In this document: in pieces, positions 1 to 10,100 of the stretch
How the letters are laid out: each line of letters starts with the position of its first letter
Position numbering within the stretch: position 1 is the stretch's first letter
Assembly (NCBI RefSeq): GCF_000003815.2
Contig: NC_049990.1
Span: 4,341,803-4,405,802, forward strand
Direction of reading: 5' to 3'
DNA: 64,000 nucleotides
Source of the DNA: Branchiostoma floridae
Taxonomy: Eukaryota; Chordata; Leptocardii; Amphioxiformes; Branchiostomatidae
The notes under the pieces: generated by a model
Seen by the model: the letters and a program-made list of their open reading frames with translations, nothing else
Told to the model about the DNA's origin: nothing
The model's database searches: none
Position numbers and translations under genes: made by a program

Positions 1-66
1 GAGTTTAGCCGGCAGAGGAGTTATTGGCCACATATGTGGCCAATAACTCCTCTGCTGGCTAAACTC
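1..66. repeat. 66-bp near-perfect palindrome at the window edge
   Basis: Two 33-bp arms meet at a central CATATG and differ at one position (the eleventh base from each end). The outermost sequence is GAGTTTAGCC and its complement. The left end touches the window boundary, so the repeat may be longer. It could be a small foldback element or one end of a larger inverted-repeat transposon. No coding sequence overlaps it convincingly. Confidence 0.8.
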
Positions 67-1657
67 CTTCCGATTTGCCACAGCAAGATCTGCTTGGAGA
101 TTAAGTGGCCACCGCACTTCCATGCATAGTCTAGTTTGTCTCCAATAAGTCTAGTTTGGCTTGTTGGGTCAAGTACAGAGAAATCTAGATAAATGGAAAG
201 TTGAACACGCATGATACGATTTCGTCAATCCTGATGATTTGAGTGTTCTACTATGAAGAGAAAAACATTTTTTTGTGGCAGCTGTGGACAAAACCTTTCA
301 TTCGATGAAATTGTCCGGTGTTTTTTCCAATTTCATACTCGATTTGTAGCCAACATACAATAAGAATAACAGAAAGAATCTTGTGGGGAGTGAGGCGAAA
401 AACAAGACACAAGATAGTAAAACCAAGAAGATTATTGGGTCCTTGGCAAAAGTCAGGAAAAATGCTGCCCCTGCCTGGCCGACCGGGAAAGAAGACGGCA
501 AGAAATACTTGTAATTTTCGTGCCTTTTACCGCTAAGTATAGCTGATTAACTACATTTTATGATCTGTCAAGTATCGGAGAAGCCATGTTGGGTAGAAAT
601 TTTAATTTTCTACATCGTTTTAGAAGACTTGCGGTTCTGTTCTATCGGAAACGCCTCTACTTTGAACTTCACCTAACATGACCTTTCTGTTTGCATGCGC
701 TCATTTATGACGTCACGACCAACTTGTTCAACTATGTCCGCACTAATCAACTTCGTTGTTACGTCGATTGTTTTTTATCACAAAGATGATAATTCCGTGT
801 ATTTAAACGATGGAATTTGTATTGTGACCTCATAAAGGATTTCTTTTCCAAGGGAATGACCTGCCATGTGCAAAAGTTCAGGTAAGTTGTGCACAACTTA
901 CGGGGTTTTGGTGTGCTCGGCAACTCGAAAGTTTCAACGACGTGCATTAGGTCGCTATGGTAACGGTTACGTTAGCAAATATACGCTTTCACAAAAACTC
1001 TTTAACTAGCATCACTCAAAAAACACTTCGTCACTAAAAAAATTCCTACTTTTAGGAGAACGCTTAGATAAACATCGGAATTTGAGGTATGACCATGCAG
1101 CACCTTTTGTGTCCGTGACATACTAGTTACGCTTTCCTTAGTTAGGGGGAGGGGGGCAGGTTTTCAACAATTGCTGTCAAACGTCCAAGAAATTGAATTA
1201 AATCCACTGGTCGTCTTTCTAAAGCCTCCTAACTCATTTACGCCTCTTGAGAAGATTGCCAAGAGCTGCAGAGGTTAGTAGGTAAGGGGTGAAGTTTTGT
1301 GCCAGGCGTGCCAAAGGACCGTATTTATAACACATGGTAATCGTCAGGCGTGAAGGGCGAATAGTATTGTAATATGGGGACTCAGTGTTGAATGACACTG
1401 GCTTGTTTTGCCGTCGGCTAAACAGGAAAAAACAAGATCCTGTCGCTCAAAGATAAGCGTAGTCTAACTCAATAATGTTGTAATAAGGTGTATATGGTTG
1501 AAAATGACGGAAAATATTGGCCAGAACTTCGGATGATGCTGTACACGTCCATTGCTAACTCCACCAGGTAGTGTATTTGAAACGTCAGAGTTCTCTAAGC
1601 TATTAAGAGCTTAGAGAACACGGAAATTGTTCTTGAAATATAAATAAATAGATTCCT
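67..1657. other. No gene recognised
   Basis: No open frame here has coding character or a family motif. Short frames on both strands lack flanking splice signals. Missing upstream ENPP exons could in principle lie here, in the following gap, or left of the window, but none was seen. Confidence 0.6.
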
Positions 1658-1757
1658 NNNNNNNNNNNNNNNNNNNNNNNNNNNNNNNNNNNNNNNNNNN
1701 NNNNNNNNNNNNNNNNNNNNNNNNNNNNNNNNNNNNNNNNNNNNNNNNNNNNNNNNN
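1658..1757. other. Assembly gap of 100 N
   Basis: An exact run of 100 N, the usual placeholder for a gap of unknown size. It lies 80 bp upstream of the first recognisable ENPP exon, so upstream exons may be lost in it. Confidence 0.98.
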
Positions 1758-1837
1758 CCCCCAAGTGTAGTGAGATACCACCTAAACTAACCGAAACGAC
1801 ATTTTACCAATTTTTTACCATTTCGTTCCCTGTGCAG

Positions 1838-4609
1838 ACGTACCCAGGCTACCCTCCGCTGCTATCCGAACACGGCTGGGACCCGAGGCTACCGGACATG
1901 AGGGCCTACTTCCGCGCCTTCGGACCCAGCTTCAAGGCGGACTTTGACGTAAGTTTCAACCTTACAGGGAAGGAAATAAAACATCAATGGAAAAAAGAAC
2001 AAAAGAGGACTGTGACCTAAGTTTCAACCTCACACGAGGGTCGGCAAAGAAAACGTCAACAAAAAGAACAAACGAGAACTATGACGTAAGTTTCAATCTT
2101 TCAGGGGGACCAACAATTACCGTATTTTTCACTAAGAAAACATCAATGGAAAAAGACGAAAGACAATGTAGTAGCGCCATCAAGAATATGTAACTTAATG
2201 TGTTAGTACTAGTGCCACCGCAATGACAAAAAGAATTTCAGAATGAAATCATGGGCGTGAACAGTATAATACTATAACGTTTTTTTTTTAGAAAAAAAGA
2301 ACATATACGGCCAACTTCCAACTTACTTTTCAGCAGTAATAGATTTTACAACACATGTCCTCTTCTATATCTTATAATGGGAATATATATCGATCAACAC
2401 GTTGTCAATTTCAAGAGGCAGTCACGACTAGAAGATAAGGAAAGGTTCTCTACATCTATCGTGGGTGGAATTTCTAATCCGTTAGGAGCGTCTTCATCAG
2501 ATTATACATTCTATCCATCAGATTGTTTCAAACCAAGCCATGACGCACGTGCTACAGATCGTTTGGCCTGATGATCATTTACAAACCATCGCCGCGTGCA
2601 TTCAAAGGTGCTACCAACCCCCGTAACGACTGAAGGTGCACTCTCACCGCCACCGGACGTTGGGCACGCTTGCGGCATTCCTGCGTTCGTTCACTGCGTC
2701 ACTGTTTTGTTGTTTTCGCCGATTTTTTATAATTCAGATATTGCGTAATACGTAAAAGTATAACATAGAAGACGACAAAATACACAAAAAGTAAGAAAAT
2801 TCGTTGAGTATCTTTCGAACCCCGCAATGCCGCAAGCGTGCCCCACGTCCGATGAGAGTGCAAACTGATGCCGTGTTTCTGATTAAGGTTCTGAAAGATA
2901 GGGGCATGAACTATAAAGGTTGCATTTGAAAAAAGAACTATTTGGTCGAAGTGATGATGAAGATACAGGTAAGAACTGTAAAGCTGAGAAGCATCAGCCC
3001 ACTGGTATTTTTATAATAGTAGTTCAATTAAGCAGCTTCACATTGTACAAGCACAATTTTCTATCGCAACGTTGATAAAAATGACAGGCTAATACAAACC
3101 AACCGGTTCCCCGACATAAATCCGAAACAGCATTTTGTGTACCAAGACAGTTGAACTTTGCAGAAAACGTGCATATGGCTGTCCCCGAAAATGCCAGAGG
3201 TTAGCGATCGTACGACGATCGCACGACCTATGTGACCGCGCCCTAACATATAAAGGAAAGATGACATATTTTTCGAGGCCTCGCTAGTTGAACAAATTTG
3301 GTATCAAAAGGCTACAGTTGTGGGGAGAATGTTACGTCAAGTCGAGGCCATCCCTGTTGACTAGCGTCCAGACTCCAGATTGATGGAGAGGCATATTCAG
3401 AAAACCATCACATGGTCTGTGGCTAGTTCTGGTCTACAGAATGCCAAATTGACTGTTTCAAACGCCTTTCTGCACGCGTTAACACGTGTGGGCCCCACAC
3501 ACCCGGATAAGATGTAACGTGATAAATGTCTTCTATCTCCTGGCGCTGGTACAGAGACTGAGCCCCATTTTACGGTCTGGAGAAGTTCTCTATCTGCGGA
3601 ATGATAAATTGGTTGTATCTTTCTAGGTTCCGCCTGGTGTATCACGAGTGTTTCTGTATCAATAGTTACGTGCTGCTATATACATGTACATGGATTTATG
3701 AGCGAAGTCTAGTAGTTAGCGACATTGCCTCTGGACCAAGTGGTTGGGAGTTGTTTGTTTGTTTGTTTGTTTGTTTTATCTAGATCTTCATTAGTGTATA
3801 CATAATTTTATCACACTATTCTTTCTGGGGTCTATTTAAGTACAAATAATGAAATTTAAAACCCATACAACAATACAGAAAATTAAACGTAATAATTGTC
3901 ATTGTCAATTAAACATACGACTAAATTTATATGACTAAATTAAGGATCAGCGATCACCCACTCCAAATTGAAGCTGGCAGATACACCCGAACTCCTCCTG
4001 ACGATAGAATATGCATGTTTTGAAATAAGAGTGTCAGATGTATAGAAAATCTATTTACATACTGATGTAATAATTGTCATTGTCAATTAAACATACGTCA
4101 TACAAAATTAAACGTAATAATTGTCATTGTCAATAATATGAAGTGGACGGTTGTTTTAAATTGCAATATTTTGAAATATTGCAGTTTCAAACCACTGTCC
4201 GTAGACTTGATATCCCTAATTAAACCTATCTTTATAAACAGCGGATATAGATCACCCCACGGATAAAGGTGAACTAGCGTTAGTAATATTTGTAATATTG
4301 TCTAAGACTGTTGAATTCATGCTCTGGCGACTTCATCAGTATAAAGCAACTCTTGTCTTTCTGTACCCTTCGTCTACATGTAATAATATTTTATATCCCT
4401 AGGTGGCGCCATTCGAATCGGTTAATCTCTACCCTCTCATGTGCCAAGTGCTGGGCGTGGCACCGGCTCCGAACAACGGCTCCCTCTCATTGGTCGGGAG
4501 CATGCTACGAGATGACGTCAGCAGTGGACAACTCGCCGTAGTAAACACGGCGGCTGTAACTATGGCAACTGCAGCCGCCATCTTGTTAGGTTGTCAGACT
4601 TACTCTTAA
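1838..4609 (+). CDS. ENPP-family ectonucleotide pyrophosphatase/phosphodiesterase, last two exons
   Basis: Exons: 1838-1948 (after TGTGCAG, ending GAC|GTAAGT) and 4403-4609 (after ATCCCTAG, stop TAA), joined in phase 0. The first exon contains EHGWD followed by LPDMRAYFRAFGPSFKADFD. This is the ENPP segment in which the His of the HG[YWF]D motif is the last zinc ligand of the active site. The second exon carries FESVNLYPLMCQVLGVAPAP then NNGSL, the family's conserved end of the phosphodiesterase domain. A hydrophobic stretch (VVNTAAVTMATAAAILLG) sits almost at the C-terminus, which suggests a GPI-anchor signal or a very short-tailed membrane anchor. The protein would therefore act at the cell surface on nucleotide or phosphocholine-type esters. 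The short tail and lack of a nuclease-like domain fit the ENPP4/5/6/7 subgroup; which member is unresolved. The catalytic Thr and the other metal ligands are upstream and not in the window. Confidence 0.85.
1943..2160 (+). repeat. 68-69-bp tandem repeat of the ENPP exon end and splice donor
   Basis: The segment TTTGACGTAAGTTTCAACCT at the end of the ENPP exon recurs with small changes at 2011-2030 and 2080-2099. The TGAC positions are 1945, 2013 and 2082. Each unit also carries a GAAAA-CATCAA-like stretch. Copy 3 keeps an intact GTAAGT donor; copy 2 has CTAAGT. The array lies directly inside the following intron. Confidence 0.85.
2638..2861. mobile_element. MITE with about 45-bp terminal inverted repeats
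   Basis: The left end begins GCACTCTCACCG and the right end finishes GATGAGAGTGC. Both arms share CACGCTTGCGGCATT and its complement. The arms match over roughly 45 bp with a short deletion, around an AT-rich 130-bp core with no frame. It is non-autonomous. A clear target duplication was not found. Confidence 0.8.
3095..3245. mobile_element. MITE, GGTCACATA family, copy A (5' truncated)
   Basis: This copy ends in CTATGTGACCGCGCCCTAA. Its inner sequence (AGTTGAACTTTGCAG, GTTAGCGATCGTACGA) matches the complete copy at 9912-10132 and the copy at 16227-16374. Its left inverted repeat was not found. Confidence 0.7.
3748..4140. repeat. (TTTG)n tract and AT-rich direct repeats
   Basis: A (TTTG)n run lies at 3748-3776. 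The sequence after it resembles that after the (TTTG)n run at 50124, so both may be 3' ends of inverted LINE copies. A motif around TAATAATTGTCATTGTCAAT occurs three times (about 3890, 4070, 4113). Confidence 0.5.
4141..4200. repeat. Imperfect foldback in the ENPP intron
   Basis: GGACGGTTGTTTTAAATTGC and the complement of its right-hand partner (TTTCAAACCACTGTCCG) form arms of about 28 bp around a TTTTGAAA centre. It is small and of uncertain origin. Confidence 0.5.
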
Positions 4610-5299
4610 TTTTACCAAGGAGCTTTGATGAAACGAACACAATACATTGTATTATATTTTAAAGAAGAGTGCTTTATTGGTCTTATTCGATTTAGACAAA
4701 AAAAAGTTTAACTTTACACTAGCCATAACATTGGGATAGGGTTAACATAAGACAAAACCGTCTCAAAAATAACATTACGGACCAATGTTCGTTTGACCCG
4801 GAAATCATCAACAGAACGTACCTGTATGTTACACAACCTAATCAATCAAATCATATCAATACAAAGAATGTATAAACCTTACAGTGTGTGAAATATAAAG
4901 AACGTTTTTACAAACGTGTGAGTCCAAGCAGTGAGTCAATGACCTGTAGAATCGAAACTTAATCGAAGTGGGGCAAAGGGTAACTTTAAACGGAACACTA
5001 TACATTAACGCTGAACTCTGAGCTTCCTCATAACAGCCTGCGTAGTTTGTGGTGCTTCCCGCGAGCTACGCTGCCCTTTTAAAAAGAAAAGTAAATGCCA
5101 TATGGTCATGTATGCAACAGAAAACAGTATGCATATTGAACAGTACCAGTAGTGTATATGATTGTCGTCACAACATTTAAAGGTTTAACAGAAACTTTCC
5201 TTAGGACAAAAGGGAGTCCTGCAGAGAGACGTGGCGTGAGTACTAAATCTATGCTTGGCGTTTGAATTCTACTCAGTGACGCAATGCCTATGATTGTAC
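4610..5299. other. ENPP 3' flank, no gene seen
   Basis: This AT-rich stretch after the ENPP stop presumably holds the 3' UTR. No unambiguous AATAAA signal close to the stop, and no coding exon, was recognised. Confidence 0.5.
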
Positions 5300-5308
5300 A
5301 CTTTGCAC

Positions 5309-5713
5309 TTGGGGTGGGTATCGGTACATTGTACCGGCACAAAATCGGTTTTTCTTATGGAAAAACCGGACCTGAAAAAAATCGATGGACCGGATGTTGG
5401 ACCTATCAAAAAATGAACAGATTATATGATCAGGAATTCAAAAGTTTTGGGGGGTCTTACCGGTCGAAGAAAATAACAAGAGTGAAGTAGAGTAAAGTTT
5501 ATAGTCATTTCTACCTAGGGGCTTTGATGAAAACTTGTTTCTACAAAGTTTTACAGTCAATCGTACTTGTAGGGCAGAAATAGACCATTGTTTTGAGTAT
5601 TGTCCATTCACATGTTTTCACCTACTGAATCAGGTCCAGGTCCGGACCTGGACCTGATCCGCGGGACCTGAACCGGACCTGGATTTTCTGTACCGGTACC
5701 GGTACCCACCCCT
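5309..5713. mobile_element. hAT-like MITE, copy 1, with target-site duplication
   Basis: The termini are GGGGTGGGTATCGGTAC on the left and GTACCGGTACCCACCCC on the right, mutually inverted. ACTTTGCAC flanks the element on both sides (5300-5308 and 5714-5722). An 8-9-bp duplication and short G-rich ends point to hAT-type transposition. The interior holds many AGGTCCAGGTCCGGACC-type palindromic segments and no frame. A second copy lies at 31815-32253 in the opposite orientation. Confidence 0.85.
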
Positions 5714-5722
5714 ACTTTGCAC

Positions 5723-6386
5723 AATTTAACGACAGCTCTATGTACAGGATTAGGTTCTTTGATTCAGCTGCAGCCCCGTGGATAAAAGTAGTCTCTACCA
5801 AACTATTCGTTATATGTCACTTGAAAAATTGGCCAAGGAGACAAATAACTTGCCAGAGGAGATAGCCGATCAGAGGAGAAAAGCTTGCTAACTTCGGACT
5901 GACTCTCCAATTATTCCCTTTTTTGACGAATTCTACTCTCCATACCCCCGTACAAACGCCTGTTAGAGGCTAGATGAAAACAAACATGGCGCACTTCTGC
6001 ATAAAGATACAATTCTGCATAAAGATACACCTTCACCAAAGTGCCAGAGCCCTCAACAAAATGAGGTTGGCGCTTAAAAGGGAGAAGAAGAAGAAGACTT
6101 AAAAGTCTGCCCGATGTTAGGGTACCAGACGTTACGTCAATATATTATGGGTTGTGATACTAAGATCTTATCAACAACAAAACAGCTTTGATAAGGTAAC
6201 GCACTTAAATAGTCTAGAGTAGAGTAGATTCATCCCTCAAGCTAGCTACCCGACATCTTGCACACTGCAGTCGTCCCTCAGCAAGACATCTGGAGCCGCA
6301 TAGTTCAAGTTTTGAGCTTTTATTCAGCCTTTCGGCCAAACTAGTTTTGCTACGTACAGCTTCTTCAGTGGCCACTAATGGAAAGA
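5723..6386. other. No gene recognised
   Basis: No exon-like frame or family motif was found. The sequence next to the gap (about 6215-6386) may be repeat-derived. Confidence 0.5.
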
Positions 6387-6486
6387 NNNNNNNNNNNNNN
6401 NNNNNNNNNNNNNNNNNNNNNNNNNNNNNNNNNNNNNNNNNNNNNNNNNNNNNNNNNNNNNNNNNNNNNNNNNNNNNNNNNNNNNN
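6387..6486. other. Assembly gap of 100 N
   Basis: An exact 100-N run. It lies about 700 bp upstream of the first recognisable estrogen receptor exon, so a 5' exon may be missing here. Confidence 0.98.
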
Positions 6487-7190
6487 GGAATGCAGAACAG
6501 ATGTGACTTGGCAGAGGGACAAAAAACTGGTCCCTGAAAATTTGTGGGGTTAGTAGGGTTTAGACTAAATGCCTGACAGCTACAAGTGTTTACATCTGTC
6601 AACATGCAGCTAATGGTACCAGGCATACAATAGTCAGGAAATTTTCTTGTTTTTTTGTTTATTTTGAAAGGGTTTTTAGCCAGAATATTCTCAATTTCTT
6701 AAAACATCATCAACTCAGTGCTTTGGATCATCAGGCACCAATTTTGGCACCTCATGATACTGATGATAGAATGATGTTATATGGTTAGTCTAGTGACAAT
6801 GAGTACAATGGTTTAATTCAATGAAAAATGGCCACAAAGTTTAGAGTTATAAAATAATATTGTCAATTATATCTTCTCAGTAATGTTTTTGCTGTTGTTG
6901 ATTATCAACATTCATTTAAATGTGGCAGTGTTAAAAATTGTTCAGTGTATGAAATGACTAGAAATAACGTTATCTACTAGTAACTTAAGCCTTCTTCATT
7001 CTCAGAAGTTTTTGTAAGATTTTAGCATTATTATCTGATAAAACTTGCTAGTATCTTATATTAGGGTTAAGGAATTGTTGGTCAAGGAATACCCCTCAAC
7101 TATTCTAACTCGTGGATGCTAACAACTTCTTTATCTTGATATCTTTAGGTCTGAAAAAGGGACCCCATCCTTTTGAACCTTCAACATAAC

Positions 7191-10100
7191 AGTGGAGCAA
7201 CAGCACCTTCACAGCTCACTCACTCCACCTAGTGACCATCCTCAGTACTGCAACCCACTACCACCTCCACAACCAAGCAGCAGAATGGAGAACCAACCCA
7301 ACACTGTTACCAATCCTATGACCACTCAGGGCCTCCAACCGTTGGCTTATCAGCAAGGTTATATAGTCCAACAACAGCAACCTTCGCAACCTTACAGACT
7401 GCCTAGTCCTATACAGCCAGAATTCCCTGTGATCACAAACAACTTTCCCGTCGGCAACGTTACTCAATCCCAGATGATGCAGCCAAGAGGTAATGATTGT
7501 GTACTACAGAGAAACAGCGGTGGGTCCACTGCGCTGATCTCACCACAGTACTTTCCATTCCAAGTCGTGAGGCCGTATTACAGTCCTCACAGACCCCAGC
7601 CACATGCCGCCATGCCTTATGCCAGAAACTATACTGATCAGAACATGGAAGTTAGGACAGCAATGACAGATCCCCAGACAGGCGCTTGGAATAGAATGCA
7701 GCAGCCGGTGTATGAAGAATCCCCACAGAAGGGGACAGGCACCGAGGAATCAGCACCATGGACAGCTAACCAGCAGATGAAACAGGCAGCCAATGTTGGG
7801 GCAGCCTCCTCAGGCTCAGGGCACAAGGTTTGTTTATACTCTATAGATTTATATATAAGTTATAACTCAAGTGTGAGTTAACTTGCCTCAGAGATCAGGC
7901 AGATTTGAATGTTATCTATTGGAAGCCTGAATCACCTCATTTTCTTAACTTTTGGCGCATTTTGCATTGAAACATGTGTTTGTCATGGGAATGACATACT
8001 GTAAATGCATTTAAGTTCGCGGAGATTTTTTTTCGCAGTAGCGGGAAAATGGACTTTTTGCAGTGGTTTTAATTTCACCGCAGCACCATGTACTGTAGTC
8101 TCTTACTCACTGTTATGGAGAAATGTTCACGGTGGTTTTAATTTCGCGGTTAAGAGGCCTCCGCGAAAACCGCCAACCTTAATCCACCGCGAAAGTTTCT
8201 GCAATTACAGTAAATGAAATACAGTGTATTCTGCATCACCCCTAGTCCCAGCCTTCAACCGCCTGGCGCAGTCGGCATGGTACCTCAAATGATACAGAAT
8301 ACATCATATTGTATTCTATTGTATATGTCAGATCTTTTGCTGAAGTCTTTGTTTCCTGTCCTGTTTAGCCGCCCTGTGCAGTCTGCCACTGTCCATCCAC
8401 CGGTCTGCACTATGGAGTGTACGCCTGTGAGGGGTGCAAGTCCTTTTTCCACAGGGCACATAAAAGAGGTAGGAAATGTCTTCTCTAATGGGTTTGTTCA
8501 AAGCAATTTACAAGTGGGTAGAGTGTTTGCCTTGCAGTTGGTAGGTCGCAAGTTTGATCCCTGGCCTAGTATGACATAAAAGACACCAAACTACACAAGG
8601 CGTAAAAAGAATAGTCATGGGAATTATTTGTGTACATTTGTATATTTTTTACTTAGTAATATGCATTTCAAAGTTGTCCCCAGTTTGGAAATGTGACGTT
8701 AGCCTAAACAGATAAGTAGTGGTCTTGGACCACAAGTTAGCAACCATGCACTGGGTCTTCTGCACCTCAATGTATGCCGAGAATAAGCATGACGATAAAT
8801 ATGTTTTCAGTGTTTTAAAACCAAGTCTTTTCCACCTTGCAGCCCACCCCTACGTGTGCCCGGCCAACAACAACTGTGTGATTGACCGCAGGCTGAAGAA
8901 AAACTGTCCTGCCTGCCGACTCAAGAAGTGCCTGGCTATGGGCATGTCTTTTGAAGGTAGGGGAACAATTAGGTTGGCTAGAAAATAGAATAACCCGCTT
9001 TACAATCTGAGACTCACACTCAAATAGGAGATTTTTAACATGATATACAATCAACTATTTTTTCAGATATCTAGAATGGAGAGCAACATTCTGAAAGTTA
9101 AACTAATTTCTGACTCAAAAATTCTGTTTACCCCAAATTTGACTGTCCAACTCTAGTCTCCGGATCTGTCACTCATGATCATCATTTTTGCTGAGAGATA
9201 TTAGTCAGTAATGTAGTATACATTTTAGCATTAATATTCTGTCTACTGTGTGTAAGGACGGTTTTTCTTTGATTTCTTTTTTAAAACTAATATTGCACAT
9301 TTGTAACATGCAAAAAGCGCTCTGTTACTTTTAAACCCTTTCTTGTACATTCTGCAGAACATGCTGTACCCAACAGAGCAACCAAGAAGAAACCCAAGAA
9401 GACCAAACGATCTCCCAAGAGGGCAAAAAAATCTCACCCCGACCCCCCTGCAGAAGAAACACCCCCCGAGCAACAACTCATAGTGAGCCCCACCCTCCCC
9501 CTGTATAACCCCACGGTGCCGCTGATCTCACATCTCGTCAGTATTGAGCCTAACCCCATCCTGACGGGGTACAACCCACAGTGCACACCCACTGAGGGGT
9601 ATCTCATGGCACTGGTCACAGATCTGGCCAACAGGGAGATAGAAGGGCTGGTGGACTGGGCTGCACGGCTGCCAGGTGTGTATACTACTGTAAATGCAGA
9701 AATGTTCGCGGTGGATTAATGTTCGCGGTTTTCACGGCGGCCGCTTCACCGCAAATTTAAAACCACCGCGAATATTTTTCCATAACAGTAAGAGACTACA
9801 GTGCATGGTGCTACCGCGAAATTAAAACCACCGCGAAAAGTCCATTTTCCCGCTACCGCGAAATTTAATCCCCGCGAACTTAAATGCATTTACAGTATTA
9901 GGATTCTTGATAAGGGTACGGTCACATACTTGTAAGTCATTCAATCATCATATGATTTTGATGCAATATGATTTTTAACCAAGCTGTGACAGAACCAACC
10001 ACTTACAAGGATCTAAGACATCCTTTTGTGCAGCAAGCCAGCTGAACTTTGCAGGAAACATGCATGGCTGCCGCCCAAAATTCTAAGTTAGCTATTGTAC

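Noticed and set aside
3397..3645. 82-codon minus-strand frame in the ENPP intron
   Set aside because: No family resemblance and no splice signals at either end.
6214..6626. Open frames on both strands crossing the 6387-6486 gap
   Set aside because: A third of each product is N; no motif or splice context supports them.
8245..8290. CAACCGCCTGGCGCAGTCGGC as another copy of the ER zinc-finger exon start
   Set aside because: Resemblance to CCGCCCTGTGCAGTCTGCC is short and diverged; it is not distinguishable from chance by eye.
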